Shown: positions 8,801 to 23,688, numbered from the stretch's first letter. The stretch: 49,005 bases of DNA from Granulicella sp. (GCA_003138795.1 PLHC01000076.1:1-49005), one strand, 5' to 3'. A program made the numbers and translations. The notes: a model not told the origin generated them from the letters alone.

Positions 8801-10939
8801 CTACTGCGGCGTTGCCGTGCTTGAAGTCGGGCTTGTGCTTGAACCCGGACCAGGGCTTATATCCGGGCTTGTGCTGGAACCTGGACCGGAGCGGATGGCA
8901 GCAATGCGTCGGCTGGAGATCTGCATTCGTCCGGTGCGCACGATATGTGGAGTGATCGTGATCAGGAGCTCCGTTGAATCTTTCTCCCTGTCCTGATCGG
9001 TACCCTGAAAGCCGGGTAGTTCGCTTAGGCCGGGCAGGCCGGTGAGCGCCTTCGTCTCGGTCGAGCTAACGAGTGTGGCTAGCATTGCAGTCTGCCCAGC
9101 AGGAACCGTAATGGTCGATGTGAGAGCGCGGTTGTTCAGGATGGGAATGCTGTTGATGCTGCTACCGGCCAGGGCTTCAATCTTCATGTCTAGCGCCAGC
9201 GAAACCTCATCGCTGTGGAGGATTTGTGGCGTCATCTTCAGCGTGATGCCCAGATCCTCAAACTGGAACTGCGGCACGGTCACGGAGCTGCTCCCCAAGT
9301 ATTGTGAGAGTAGCGAGCTAACGCTGGTTCCGTTGATGTTGAGACCGGAGAGTGAGGAGGCAAGCGTGCTGCTGACGCCTGAGCTATACGTCGCTGTGAC
9401 GACGGGATACCGCGTGCCCGCACGAAAGGTCGCGGGCTGGCGGTTGCTGGAGCGGATCTGTGTGGCGTCGAGCAGGCGCACGTCGCTGGAGTTCAAGGCC
9501 AGTTTGAAGCTTGAACTCGAACCTAGGAAGAGACCGGCGAGGGTGAGGCCGCCGCCGAAGGTTCCGAGCAGGTTGGTGTACTGCGACGCGGTGACGGTGC
9601 CCGAGGCGACGAGAAAGCCAACTTCGGTGATGAGATTCTGCAGCGGGCTGCCATTCAGCGTGAGAAGGCCTCCGGCGATGGCCTGATTGATAAGCGACTG
9701 GTTTGCGCTCACCAACGATTGTGCCTCCGACGCTATGCTGAAGATGCCCGCCGAACTTGGGAGGACGGCTCCGATGTTATTGTCGATTGTCTTATCGAGC
9801 TCGTAGAGAGTGACATCGAAGAGCACCTCGGGGTCGCCGTCGAGCATGTCGTCGTAGATTGCATTGACCTGGCGGAGGACATTCACGTCACCACGCAGAA
9901 GCATGTAGCCGCCGGTGGCACTGGCGGTTACCTCCTTGATGTCGAAGATATTGCGGGCTAGGTTGGCGAGCTCTTGCATCTCGTCATTGGTGCGACCGGG
10001 AAGATAGATCGTCTCCTCAACCTGCGGCATTAGGGTGTTACGGTTCTCCTGTGTGTCTGTGGCGATGAGCACGGTTTTGGGCTGGACGGGTACGGCGAAG
10101 ATATGCGCCGCGATACCGAGGACGCGGGTTGCGTCGGCGAAGGTTGCATCATCCATGTCGAGGCTGAGAGGAGCGCCGCCAGATACGGATGAGTCGAAGC
10201 TTACGGTGATGCCATAGAGGCTATAGAGATTTCGAATGACGCCCTGGGGGTCTCCATGGAAATGCACGTTGCGTTTGCCGGCAAGGGGGGCAAGTTCAAC
10301 TGGACCGCTGAGTGTGGAGGCGATGTCCTGCGCAGGAAACTTCATCGGGTCGATGCTTGAGTAGAACAGGCCGGGTTTGTTGCCTGTCTTTGGATGGTTC
10401 GATACAGGAGTTGCACCGGTGTCGAAATGCTGAGCGACGATGCGGTTGTCCGGATCCAGGGTGTGCGCTTGGGCGAGCAGTGAATTGCCACGTGCCGTGT
10501 CACCGAGAGAGCGGGCTTTTGATGCCCCCTGCACGAGTTCGGTGACGTAGTTTTCGCGAGTGACGATGAGTGCGAGCGCGTAGTCGCGATTGTTTGGGTT
10601 CAAATGTACGGCCTGCTCGAAACAGCGCTCGGCAGCGGCTAAATTTTTATGCTCGATTTGTTTTGCGCCTTCAAGATAGGCGTCGTCAGCCTCACGAGCC
10701 TGCTTGGCTGAGATGGGAGTTGCGGCGGACTTGGATTGAGGCTTGGATGTAGGTGCTGACGGCTGGGCCGGGATGGTTCCAGCAGGAATACTGGCAGGGC
10801 TGTCGGCGGGGCTGCTCGTTTGAGCGCGAACGGATGCCGCATGAAAGCTTGAAGCAATGAGGAAGGGTAAGCCCAATACTGCGGTTCGGGCCATGCTGCT
10901 GGGCCCGCGTGGCCTGCGCGATTGGGATGGGCGGAGCAT
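8801..10939 (-). CDS. Secretin-domain protein (type II/III secretion system secretin family) with an N-terminal TPR-like region
   Basis: AAERCFEQAVHLNPNNRDY TPR-like segment, STN/N0-like region, and secretin core ITLKMTPQILHSDEVSLALDMKIEAL...PAGQTAMLATLVSSTETKALTGLPGLSELPGFQ. Confidence 0.85.
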   Translation of the reverse strand: MLRPSQSRRPRGPSSMARTAVLGLPFLIASSFHAASVRAQTSSPADSPASIPAGTIPAQPSAPTSKPQSKSAATPISAKQAREADDAYLEGAKQIEHKNLAAAERCFEQAVHLNPNNRDYALALIVTRENYVTELVQGASKARSLGDTARGNSLLAQAHTLDPDNRIVAQHFDTGATPVSNHPKTGNKPGLFYSSIDPMKFPAQDIASTLSGPVELAPLAGKRNVHFHGDPQGVIRNLYSLYGITVSFDSSVSGGAPLSLDMDDATFADATRVLGIAAHIFAVPVQPKTVLIATDTQENRNTLMPQVEETIYLPGRTNDEMQELANLARNIFDIKEVTASATGGYMLLRGDVNVLRQVNAIYDDMLDGDPEVLFDVTLYELDKTIDNNIGAVLPSSAGIFSIASEAQSLVSANQSLINQAIAGGLLTLNGSPLQNLITEVGFLVASGTVTASQYTNLLGTFGGGLTLAGLFLGSSSSFKLALNSSDVRLLDATQIRSSNRQPATFRAGTRYPVVTATYSSGVSSTLASSLSGLNINGTSVSSLLSQYLGSSSVTVPQFQFEDLGITLKMTPQILHSDEVSLALDMKIEALAGSSINSIPILNNRALTSTITVPAGQTAMLATLVSSTETKALTGLPGLSELPGFQGTDQDREKDSTELLITITPHIVRTGRMQISSRRIAAIRSGPGSSTSPDISPGPGSSTSPTSSTATPQ

Positions 10940-10968
10940 GATCTGCTGGTTTAGACGCGTGAACGCGG

Positions 10969-11316
10969 CTAACGTCCGCCGGAGACGATTTTCAAGTCCG
11001 GGCGAGCTGTCCGCGCCGGGCGAACTGACGTTGGCGGACGGCGTACGCCCTGCCGTATCTGCGTAGAATCCATGCCGAGCTCGGAGAGTGTGCGGCTGAG
11101 CGTGTTTCGATGCATGCCGAGTTCTTCAGCGGCTTTGCACTGATTGCCGCGGTGACGCGAAAGAACCTCGAGGAGGTAGTGCTTCTTAAACTCGCGCACC
11201 GCGTCGGTGTAAGCGATACCAGCGGCGTGCATCTGGAGGACGAGGTTGTCGAGTTCGCGTTTCAATCGCGGAGGCTTCCTTTTGTGGAATTGACGTGGAC
11301 CCTGGTTGGGAACCAA
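10969..11316 (-). CDS. Fis-type helix-turn-helix DNA-binding protein
   Basis: FKKHYLLEVLSRHRGNQCKAAEELGMHRNTLSRTLSELGMD matches the Fis/HTH_8 pattern. Confidence 0.8.
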   Translation of the reverse strand: MVPNQGPRQFHKRKPPRLKRELDNLVLQMHAAGIAYTDAVREFKKHYLLEVLSRHRGNQCKAAEELGMHRNTLSRTLSELGMDSTQIRQGVRRPPTSVRPARTARPDLKIVSGGR

Positions 11317-11324
11317 CTATGTGC

Positions 11325-11879
11325 TTACTTCTTAGTTTGCGACGAGAGGCCGTGCTTGATCCAATCGGGTGTCGTGTGCTTAATGCGATTTAGGCCATCA
11401 AGCACACGCAGTCTGAGATCGGAGGGCATGACGAAGGATACAGCATGAGCGGCCCGAAGAAAATACGGTGCGAGATGAGAATTTTGAATCCAGGGGGCGG
11501 TGGGCAGAAAAGCGGTGACGGCGAGCAAGAGAACGACGCCCAGAATCGCACCGCGAAGCAGGCCGAAGAGTGCGCCGAGGAGGCGGTCGGCAAAGCCCAT
11601 GCCGACGGCTGAGGCGGTGTGGCGGAGGAGCTTGCCGATGAGGCTCGCAATGATCATAGTGCCCGCCAGAATCAGCAGAAATGCCGCAAGCTGAGCGATT
11701 TGCGGCGAGTTGATCAGGCCTTTGAGGTCCACCGCAAGGCTGCAGTAGAACCAGCAGGCGAAGAGGAAGCCGAGGATGAGTCCGCCGAGGGCGAAGGCCT
11801 CTTGAAAGAAGCCGCGCATCACCGCCCGGACCACCGAGTAGGCGAGCAGGATGGAGAGTAGCCAATCGAGTGGGTTCAT
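11325..11879 (-). CDS. CvpA family membrane protein
   Basis: MNPLDWLLSILLAYSVVRAVMRGFFQEAFALGGLILGF, typical CvpA N-terminus; four hydrophobic segments. Confidence 0.85.
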   Translation of the reverse strand: MNPLDWLLSILLAYSVVRAVMRGFFQEAFALGGLILGFLFACWFYCSLAVDLKGLINSPQIAQLAAFLLILAGTMIIASLIGKLLRHTASAVGMGFADRLLGALFGLLRGAILGVVLLLAVTAFLPTAPWIQNSHLAPYFLRAAHAVSFVMPSDLRLRVLDGLNRIKHTTPDWIKHGLSSQTKK

Positions 11880-11881
11880 GG

Positions 11882-15814
<3,933 letters not shown>

Positions 15815-16141
15815 AACCTCTTCTACGGGTGGGCGTTTTGCCCAGTATCCGTGATCTGGCTGGTCGTTTGACAAGCCACTAGGTCGAATCGTAAGCGGCA
15901 GGGAGGTTGGAATCAACGCGGAATTGGGTGCAGATGGAAGGATGTTGTGGATAAGGGCGGTCGAATCCAATTGCGAAGAAGAAAGTGGTAGAGGTTGCGC
16001 GGGGGCAACGCCATTTCTATAATCTGCATCATCCCCCTTATCTCCCTGGTACGGGGCGGGTTTACATTCGTGGCGCACGATCTGCGCTAATCTTGAGAAA
16101 TAGATTTAGAAACAGACGCATCTCTCCGAGGAGTTCTCTTT

Positions 16142-17416
16142 ATGAAGAAGGTCGTACTTGCTTCGCTGCTGGCTGTGGCCGGCGCGGTACCATCAGCGTC
16201 TCTCACGTTCGCCCAGCAGCCGGTAGCCAGCGGTGTTCAAATGTCTGCCGATGAGTACGCGGCATATAACAATGCCAACACGCAGACCACGGCGGCAGGT
16301 AAGGCTGCAGCGTTCGAGGCGTACCTCAAGGCGTATCCGAGTTCAGCGGTGAAGCAGGATGTGCTGAACCAGATCCTGTTTGCCGATAGCCAGACCGGCG
16401 ACCAGGCAGCCACGGTAAATGCTGCGGACCGGCTGCTTGTCATCGATCCGAACAACCTGCGGGCACTGACCTTCGAGGTTTACTACCGCCGTGCGGATGC
16501 CGATAAGCTGACCGATCCGGCAACGAAGCAGGCAGCACTGGACAAGGTTGCCACGTATGCGCAGCAGGGCTTGAATGCGGCAGCGCCGAAGGATGTTTCC
16601 GATGCCGACTTTGCCAAGTTGAAGGAAGCGACAGCGCCGACGTTTGAGAGTGCCATTGCTGACGACGACCTGACGAAGAAGGACAATGCGGGTGCAATCG
16701 CAGCCCTGAAGAAGGAGATTGATGGCGATCAGGCGGACACATTGAAGGCGAGCCCTGTGCTGCAGGATGTGTACGTGCTGGCGCAGGTGTACTACACCTC
16801 AACGCCTCCAGATTATCTGAACTGCGCGTGGTATGCGACGCGTGCTGCAGCCTTCGCCCCAGATGCGTATAAGCCCACCATCCAGCCCCTGGCGACCTAT
16901 TGCTATAAGAAGTACCACGGCAGTGCGGACGGCTATGCGGCTATGCAGACTGCGGTGCTGACGAACCTCGATCCTCCAGCGGGATTCACGGTGAAACCTG
17001 CGCCCAAGCCTGAGGATATTGTCACGAACCTGATTGCGACGACGCCGGATCTGGCTTCGCTGGCGATCAGCGACAAGGAGTTTGTGCTGCAGTATGGCAG
17101 GCAGGCCGATGCGGACAAGGTGTTCGATACGATCAAGGGTAAGTCTGTGGAGTTGCCGGGTGTCGTGATCGCCGCTACAGCGGATTCGCTACAGCTTGCG
17201 GTGTCCGATGATGCGGTCCAGGGCAAGACGGCGGACTTCACCTTCACGATGAAGGAACCGCTGAAAACCGTTCCTAATGTTGGAGATAAGATCACTCTCG
17301 TTGGTACGTATGCTTCGTACACACAGACGCCGCTGATGATTTCGATGAGCGACGGTGCGATTGTGCCGAAGAAGGCGGCGCCGGTGCATCACCCGGTGCA
17401 TCACACCAGCCACTAG
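16142..17416 (+). CDS. Secreted TPR-like protein of unknown function with a His-rich C-terminus
   Basis: Signal peptide MKKVVLASLLAVAGAVPSASLTFAQ, helical repeats, C-terminus APVHHPVHHTSH, RBS upstream and terminator downstream. Confidence 0.8.
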   Translation: MKKVVLASLLAVAGAVPSASLTFAQQPVASGVQMSADEYAAYNNANTQTTAAGKAAAFEAYLKAYPSSAVKQDVLNQILFADSQTGDQAATVNAADRLLVIDPNNLRALTFEVYYRRADADKLTDPATKQAALDKVATYAQQGLNAAAPKDVSDADFAKLKEATAPTFESAIADDDLTKKDNAGAIAALKKEIDGDQADTLKASPVLQDVYVLAQVYYTSTPPDYLNCAWYATRAAAFAPDAYKPTIQPLATYCYKKYHGSADGYAAMQTAVLTNLDPPAGFTVKPAPKPEDIVTNLIATTPDLASLAISDKEFVLQYGRQADADKVFDTIKGKSVELPGVVIAATADSLQLAVSDDAVQGKTADFTFTMKEPLKTVPNVGDKITLVGTYASYTQTPLMISMSDGAIVPKKAAPVHHPVHHTSH

Positions 17417-17437
17417 AGCGAATATAGTGCTCAATCG

Positions 17438-17465
17438 AAACGGCCTCCTTCGGGAGGCCGTTTTT
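17438..17465 (+). terminator. Rho-independent terminator of the 16142..17416 gene
   Basis: aaacggcctcc-ttcg-ggaggccgttttt: stable tetraloop hairpin followed by T-tract. Confidence 0.93.
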
Positions 17466-17605
17466 CTGTGATTTGCGGGGGAATTGGGGAACACTCAACC
17501 GCGTTTCGTGCTGCGCGACGACATGTACAGCTATGTTTCGTGACGCCCGTGCGTGGCGATGGGCGGATGGCACCAGATCTGGTGTAGCCGGACGGATGAG
17601 TTCGG

Positions 17606-20401
17606 TCAGGGAGTCGGGTTGCTGTCCAGGAGGTTGACGAAGAGGCGGTAGGCTCCGGGGACGGCTTCGGGGAGCTGGCGGTAGAGGGCGAAGGCGCAGT
17701 AGGTCCAGCGGCCCTGTCTGCCTGAAGCGCTGCCAAGGGGGGTGGTGATGAGGCCGCCCTGCTGGGGGATCTGGGCCGCTGTCTCGGGGCCTCCGGGGTC
17801 GTGGGTTTCGGTGAGGGCGGTGTAGTGGGGGTCCCAGGTTTGGAGGAAGCCGTGGCCGCGCTCTTCGATCCAGTTGTTGAAGTCGGCCGGAGTGATGAGG
17901 TTGGGGGTGGTGAGGAGTGGGGCGGTGGGATCGAGGAGTTGGACGGGGTCGGTTTCGTCGACGACCTTTTCGGCGTTGCCGAGGGTGAGGGGGTAGGGGG
18001 CGTCGGCGGCGGTGAACTCGGCGGTCTGGTATTGGACGAGGACGTTGCCGCCGGAGCGGGCGTAGTCGAGCAGGGCTGCTGTGGGTGCGCCGTGGAGGTC
18101 GGGGTGGGCGGCGTAGGTGCGGACTCCGAGGATGATGGTGTCGAATTGTGCGAGATTTTCGGGTGTGAGGTCGGCGACGGTGAGGAGCTCGGGCTGGAGG
18201 CCGATGGAGGCGAGGGCCTCGGGGACGGCGTCGCCGGTGCCGGGGAGATAGGCGATGCGGTGGTGCTGCGGCAGCTTCAGGTCGACGGGGACGATGCGTG
18301 TGGTGGCGGGGGTGTAGTAGTTGGTGGAGATGAGGCCGGGGTAGCCTACGGGGCGGAACGATTCGCTGAAGGTGCGGTGGTCGGGGGTCTCGGCGGTGAC
18401 GTGGAAGATTTGGGGTTGGGAGAAGGGGGCGGTGGGGTGAACGTAGAAGTCGATGAAGTGGTCAGTCTTTGTGGATGGAGTCGTGGCTGCCCTGGCTTCG
18501 ATGGTCCAGTTGTGGGGGGACTGGACATTGATGTTGGCGGAGGTGGAGGAGGTGGTGCGGAGGGTGGCGGTGAGTTTGACTTTGGACTGACCGAGGGGAA
18601 AGATGGTCGCTGCCGGGCTAGAGGCGATGGAGAAGGGTGGGATGATGCTGACGGGTTGAGGGCCGTCGTGGACGATGCGGCCGACTGTGATCTCTGCTCC
18701 CTGATAGTCGACCGATGCCCAGGCGGTCAGTGGTGAGGGCGTTGCGGGGGCGTTGCGCAGGGCGGGATCGCGGAGTTCGTAGAAGGCTTGTTCGATGTTG
18801 TCGCGATAGAAGTAGGGCTGCGTGATGGGGGTCATGTGGTCGGATGGAATCTGCCCCATGCGTTCGAGGGGCCTGGATGAGGACAATTCAGGAGTGATTG
18901 AGCCAGAAAAGCCCTGGCTCTGATCCCAGCCTGCGCCATCGATCCGCATTTGGTCGAACTTTACGGTTTCGGTAGAGGATTCGGTTAGAACTGTCTTGAG
19001 TACGGGCGAAGAACTCGCAACCAGATCGCTTGACCGTGCCATGGCATCGACTGAAAGGCCGAGGGCGAGGACGAGTGCGTCGTTGAGTTGGACGCGCTTG
19101 ATGCGGAGTTCGTGGAGGACGTTTTGTTTTTGGTCTGGAGGGAGGTTTAATAGCTCGGTGCTGTGAATCAACCTGTTGAGAAAGCCCAGCGCGGAGGCGA
19201 GGGGAGGTGCGGTCGCCTCGGGATGGTCTGGGGTGAAGAGCTTTTGCGCGGTGGCGATTTCGGCTGCGATGACGTGGAGGGTTGCGCGGAGGTTGGTGCG
19301 GGCTGAGGCGGTGTCGGGGGCCAGATCGGCGATGCCTTCGATGCTGGTGTCGATGCCGTCGAAGAAGGTGGCGTCGTGCTGCTTCTGTTTATCGGCCGGG
19401 AGGACAGAGCCGTAGAGGTGGTAGCTGATGTCGAAGGCGCCTGGGGGCGGGATGCGCATGTTGCCGCCGATCTGCGACTTTTGCAGGCCGAGGCCGATGC
19501 GGGCGAACTCGACGTAGCTGCAGGGTGGGTCGGAGGGATTGTCGGAGAGGATCGGGTCGGTGTTGCCTTCGTGGACGACGATGTCGACGGAGGGGACGGT
19601 GGTGGTGACCTCTCCGGTGACGTAGTTGGTGAAGCGCGCGGGGGTGTACTGGTTGGTGGCGTAGTCGAAGAGGCCTTGCGGCGTGATGGCCTGCATGGGG
19701 ACGCGGGCGTAGACCTTGAGCGCATGCCAGGGCAGGAGGCCTGCGGCTATCTGGTCGGGGAAGACGTTGGGGTCGGCGGCAGCCTTGAAGACCTCTTGTG
19801 CGATCTGGCCGGAGACCTGGTGTTGGCCGTGGCCGTCGGTTACGCCCCCTATGAAAACAGAGGCTATGACCAGTGGGCGATAAAGGCGGACGGTGCGGAC
19901 GGCGTCATAGAGGACGCGGTCGTGGCCCCATTTGGCGAAGGATTCTTCCTTGGTCTTGGAGAAGCCGAAGTCGACCTCGGTGCCGAAGAACTGGTCGGCG
20001 TCGAAATAGTGATCGGCGGAGAGGAGTTCCTGGGTGCGGAGGAGGCCGAGGGCGTCCTCGAAGTCGCCAGTGACGGCGTTCTGGCCGCCTTCGCCGCGGT
20101 TGAGGGAGAGGTCGGCGACGCGGACGCCGAGGCCGCGGGAGTAGAGGGTGAGCATGCCGCCGTCTTCGTCGTCGGGGTGGGCGACGATGAGCAGGAGAGA
20201 GGCGCGGGTGTTGAGCTTGCGGAGAAGCTGCTGAAGGCCGCGCGCGCCCTGGTCGATGGGGAGTTCGCGACCGTCGATGGGGGTGACGCGCTCGCCGCGC
20301 AGGTTCGCGGGGTCGGTGAAGGTGGCCTGCGCGCCGGCTTGTTGGGCGATGGAGGTGGCGGAGAGGCAGAGCGTGAGAGCTAGAGCGGCAACGAACTTCA
20401 T
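17606..20401 (-). CDS. PIG-L (LmbE-like) deacetylase family secreted protein
   Basis: Signal peptide MKFVAALALTLCLSATSIAQ; LLIVAHPDDEDGGMLTLYSRGLGVRVADLSLNRGEGGQN; GHGQHQ. Confidence 0.88.
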   Translation of the reverse strand: MKFVAALALTLCLSATSIAQQAGAQATFTDPANLRGERVTPIDGRELPIDQGARGLQQLLRKLNTRASLLLIVAHPDDEDGGMLTLYSRGLGVRVADLSLNRGEGGQNAVTGDFEDALGLLRTQELLSADHYFDADQFFGTEVDFGFSKTKEESFAKWGHDRVLYDAVRTVRLYRPLVIASVFIGGVTDGHGQHQVSGQIAQEVFKAAADPNVFPDQIAAGLLPWHALKVYARVPMQAITPQGLFDYATNQYTPARFTNYVTGEVTTTVPSVDIVVHEGNTDPILSDNPSDPPCSYVEFARIGLGLQKSQIGGNMRIPPPGAFDISYHLYGSVLPADKQKQHDATFFDGIDTSIEGIADLAPDTASARTNLRATLHVIAAEIATAQKLFTPDHPEATAPPLASALGFLNRLIHSTELLNLPPDQKQNVLHELRIKRVQLNDALVLALGLSVDAMARSSDLVASSSPVLKTVLTESSTETVKFDQMRIDGAGWDQSQGFSGSITPELSSSRPLERMGQIPSDHMTPITQPYFYRDNIEQAFYELRDPALRNAPATPSPLTAWASVDYQGAEITVGRIVHDGPQPVSIIPPFSIASSPAATIFPLGQSKVKLTATLRTTSSTSANINVQSPHNWTIEARAATTPSTKTDHFIDFYVHPTAPFSQPQIFHVTAETPDHRTFSESFRPVGYPGLISTNYYTPATTRIVPVDLKLPQHHRIAYLPGTGDAVPEALASIGLQPELLTVADLTPENLAQFDTIILGVRTYAAHPDLHGAPTAALLDYARSGGNVLVQYQTAEFTAADAPYPLTLGNAEKVVDETDPVQLLDPTAPLLTTPNLITPADFNNWIEERGHGFLQTWDPHYTALTETHDPGGPETAAQIPQQGGLITTPLGSASGRQGRWTYCAFALYRQLPEAVPGAYRLFVNLLDSNPTP

Positions 20402-20453
20402 GGGATTAGCTTCGCATAGAGCGGGCTGCGATGGGCGCGGTAGACTTGGCGGG

Positions 20454-21905
20454 ATGGAAACCATGGCGCCGCAGCTCGAACGATCGTTGACGTTGCGCGG
20501 TGCAGTGACTCTGAATCTGCTGGACATGATCGGCGTCGGGCCGTTCCTGACGCTGCCGCTGCTGCTGGCAACGATGGGTGGGCCGCAGGCGATGCTGGGG
20601 TGGGTGTTGGGCGCGGGGCTGGCGGCTTGCGATGGGTTGGTGTGGGCCGAGTTGGGCGCGGCGATGCCCGAGGCGGGGGGGACATATCACTATTTGGCGG
20701 AGATGTTTCCGGGTGGGCTGGGAAGATGGTTGAGCTTTTTGTTTGTGTTTCAGCTGTGCTTCTCGGCTCCGCTGTCGGTGGCAAGTGGATGCATTGGGCT
20801 GGCGCAGTATGCAGGGTTCCTGGCGCCGGGGTGGGTGTCGCAGGGGGTGGTGCATGCGCTGCATGTTGGGCCGTACAGCTTTGGCGTAAGCGCGGGGCGA
20901 GCGACGCTGGTGGCGATCGCGGCCGTGGTGCTGGCGGTGGTGTTGCTGTACCGCAGGCTGGCGAAGATGCGTGGGCTTTCGACGGCGCTGCTGGTGGTGG
21001 TGCTGGGGACGATTGGATGGTCGATGGTGACCGGTCTGCTGCATGGGCATATCGCGCGGGTGGTGGCGTTTCCGGCCGGGGCCTGGCGGCTCGATCACGG
21101 GTTCTTTGTGGGGCTGGGGTCGGCGATGTTGATTGCGACGTACGACTACTGGGGCTACTACAACGTGACGTTTCTGGGCGGTGAGACGCGCGATCCGGGA
21201 AGGACGATTCCGAGGGCGGTGCTGGTATCGATTGGGATTGTGGCAGTGCTGTATCTGGGGCTGAATGCGAGTGTGCTCGCGGTGATGGGTGCGCCGGCGA
21301 TCGTGGCGGCGCAGGGCGTGGAGGCGCGGCGGGCGCTGCTGTCGGAGATGATGCGCGTGGCGTATACACCCGCGTTCGGGGCGCATGCGGCGTTGTGGCT
21401 GGGAAGGCTGGCGGCGGTGCTGGTGATGGTGACCGCGTTTGCGAGCGTGTTCTCGCTACTGCTGGGGTACTCGCGGATTCCGTTTGCAGCGGCGCGGGAT
21501 GGGAATTTCCCGGCGGTGTTTGGACGGCTGCATCCGACGCGAGGGTTTCCGTATGTGTCGCTGCTGACGTTGGCAGGGGCGGCTTGTGTGTTTTGCTTCT
21601 TCTCGTTGGCAGATGTGATTGCGGCGCTGGTGGTGCTGAGGATCCTGCTGCAGTTTGCTCTGCAGCATATTGGGGTGATTGTGCTGCGCATTCGAAGGCC
21701 GGAGATGCGAAGGCCGTTTCGGATGTGGCTGTATCCGCTGCCACCGTTGCTGGCGCTGGTGGGGTTTGGGTACATTGTGGTGTCGAGGCCGAATTTTGAT
21801 CGGGAGCTGCTGCTGGTGGGGTTTGTTGTGGTGGCGGGAACAATCGTGTTTGCGGGGAGGCTGCTAGGGGCGTCCGCCAGGAGTGCGAGAACGAATGTAG
21901 GCTAA
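20454..21905 (+). CDS. APC family amino acid permease
   Basis: [38 protein letters not shown], ~12 TM segments, [13 protein letters not shown] motif. Confidence 0.88.
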   Translation: METMAPQLERSLTLRGAVTLNLLDMIGVGPFLTLPLLLATMGGPQAMLGWVLGAGLAACDGLVWAELGAAMPEAGGTYHYLAEMFPGGLGRWLSFLFVFQLCFSAPLSVASGCIGLAQYAGFLAPGWVSQGVVHALHVGPYSFGVSAGRATLVAIAAVVLAVVLLYRRLAKMRGLSTALLVVVLGTIGWSMVTGLLHGHIARVVAFPAGAWRLDHGFFVGLGSAMLIATYDYWGYYNVTFLGGETRDPGRTIPRAVLVSIGIVAVLYLGLNASVLAVMGAPAIVAAQGVEARRALLSEMMRVAYTPAFGAHAALWLGRLAAVLVMVTAFASVFSLLLGYSRIPFAAARDGNFPAVFGRLHPTRGFPYVSLLTLAGAACVFCFFSLADVIAALVVLRILLQFALQHIGVIVLRIRRPEMRRPFRMWLYPLPPLLALVGFGYIVVSRPNFDRELLLVGFVVVAGTIVFAGRLLGASARSARTNVG

Positions 21906-21943
21906 ACGAGAGGCTTCGGGCTGCGTCCTATGGAAGAGAGGAA

Positions 21944-22912
21944 TTGATTATGCTGTTGCGGACAGGGGCTGAGATTCCGTCGTCGGAGATTACGCCGAAA
22001 GAGCTGTATGAGGCGTTCCAGGCCAACCGCCGGAGCGTGCTGACGGGGCTGGGTGCGATGGGCGTTGCGGCGGCGGCGGCCGGATTTCCGAGGATGGCAG
22101 CCGCAGAGACCAAGCTGAATAACCTGGTCGAGACGAAGTATGCGGTTCCGGATCGCGCGACGACTCCTGAGGCGAAGGCGAAGAGCTACAACAATTTTTA
22201 TGAGTTTGGCGAGGACAAGAGCGACCCCGCGAAGAACGCTCACACGCTGCGGACGCGGCCGTGGAGCGTGAAGGTGGAGGGGTTGGTGCAGAAGCCGCGG
22301 ACGATCGATGACGATACGATCGCGGGCTACCGGCCGATGGAGCAGAGGGTGTATCGCTTCCGGTGCGTGGAGGCGTGGTCGATGGTGATTCCGTGGGATG
22401 GGTATCCGCTGGCGGAGTTTATCAAGGCGATGGATCCGCTGCCGAGTGCGAAGTATGTGCAGTTTATTTCGCTTGCTGACGGCAAGCAGGAGTTGCTGCC
22501 GGGCGGCATCGAGTGGCCGTATTCGGAGGGGTTGCGGATGGATGAGGCGATGAATCCGCTGACGTTGCTGACGTTTGGATCGTATGGAGAGACGCTGGCG
22601 AATCAGCAGGGAGCACCGATTCGCGTGATCGTTCCGTGGAAGTATGGGTTCAAGTCGGCGAAGTCGATTGTGACGATACGGTTTGTCGATAAGCAGCCGC
22701 CGACGACGTGGAATGAGCTGGCGGCGAATGAGTATGGGTTTTATTCGAATGTGAATCCGAGTGTGGACCATCCGCGGTGGTCGCAGGCGCATGAGCGGCT
22801 GTTGAATTCGAACACCATCTTTCCGAAGTATGTGCCGACGCTGATGTTCAATGGCTATGGAGACCAGGTCGCGTCGATGTATGCGGGGATGGATTTGAAG
22901 AAGAATTATTAA
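21944..22912 (+). CDS. msrP: Protein-methionine-sulfoxide reductase catalytic subunit MsrP (molybdopterin, Tat-exported)
   Basis: [28 protein letters not shown] (twin Arg), [41 protein letters not shown]. Confidence 0.95.
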   Translation: MIMLLRTGAEIPSSEITPKELYEAFQANRRSVLTGLGAMGVAAAAAGFPRMAAAETKLNNLVETKYAVPDRATTPEAKAKSYNNFYEFGEDKSDPAKNAHTLRTRPWSVKVEGLVQKPRTIDDDTIAGYRPMEQRVYRFRCVEAWSMVIPWDGYPLAEFIKAMDPLPSAKYVQFISLADGKQELLPGGIEWPYSEGLRMDEAMNPLTLLTFGSYGETLANQQGAPIRVIVPWKYGFKSAKSIVTIRFVDKQPPTTWNELAANEYGFYSNVNPSVDHPRWSQAHERLLNSNTIFPKYVPTLMFNGYGDQVASMYAGMDLKKNY

Positions 22913-22915
22913 GGC

Positions 22916-22949
22916 AGAGTGTAGAGGATAGAGTGTAGAGGATAGAGTG
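22916..22949 (+). repeat. 14-bp tandem repeat (agagtgtagaggat x2 plus partial third copy)
   Basis: agagtgtagaggat agagtgtagaggat agagtg read directly in the msrP-msrQ gap. Confidence 0.9.
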
Positions 22950-22983
22950 GGGCGCTGCATGGGCGGCGCATAAAATTGAGCCT

Positions 22984-23688
22984 ATGCCGAGTCGAGCGAT
23001 TCCTTATTTGAAGGCTGTGGTGCATGTGCTGTGTCTTTTGCCGGCGCTGTATCTGCTCCAGATGTATCGCAGCGGCGCGCTCGCGGCGGAGGCCGATCCG
23101 ACCAATTTCATTACGCACTTCACGGGGAACTGGGCGCTGTGGCTGCTGCTCGCGGACCTGGCGATTACGCCGGTGCGGCGGGTGCATTCGGCGCTGAGCT
23201 GGCTGGTGCGGTTTCGGCGGATGGTGGGGTTGTACGTTTTCTTTTATGCGACGCTGCACCTGCTGACGTACGTGCTGCTTTTTAGCGGATACGATATCGC
23301 GGCGGCGATCGACGGAGTGCGGGCGGGGCATCTGGCGGAGCCGTGGACGCAGTTGAAGCTGATTTGGCCGACGATGCTCGATGATTTGAAGAAGCGGCGG
23401 TTTATCCAGGTGGGATTGGCGGCGTGGGTGATGCTGCTGACGCTGGCGGTGACGTCTCCGCAGCGGGTGCTGCGGGCGATGGGTGGGAGGAACTGGAAGC
23501 GGCTGCATCGGCTGATCTATGTGGTGGGAATTGCAGCGTGTATTCACTTCTGGTGGCTGGTGAAGACGGGCGTGCGGACGCCGTGGGAGGTGACCGCGGT
23601 GCTAACGGTGCTGCTTCTGGTGCGGCTGGCGTATTCGATACGAAGGCGCGCCAAGACAGTGAAGACAGCCGCAGTGGCCGGTGCTTAG
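22984..23688 (+). CDS. msrQ: Heme-binding membrane subunit MsrQ
   Basis: NWALWLLLADLAITPVRRV, RRMVGLYVFFYATLHLLTYVLL, WKRLHRLIYVVGIAACIHFWW; directly follows msrP. Confidence 0.93.
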   Translation: MPSRAIPYLKAVVHVLCLLPALYLLQMYRSGALAAEADPTNFITHFTGNWALWLLLADLAITPVRRVHSALSWLVRFRRMVGLYVFFYATLHLLTYVLLFSGYDIAAAIDGVRAGHLAEPWTQLKLIWPTMLDDLKKRRFIQVGLAAWVMLLTLAVTSPQRVLRAMGGRNWKRLHRLIYVVGIAACIHFWWLVKTGVRTPWEVTAVLTVLLLVRLAYSIRRRAKTVKTAAVAGA

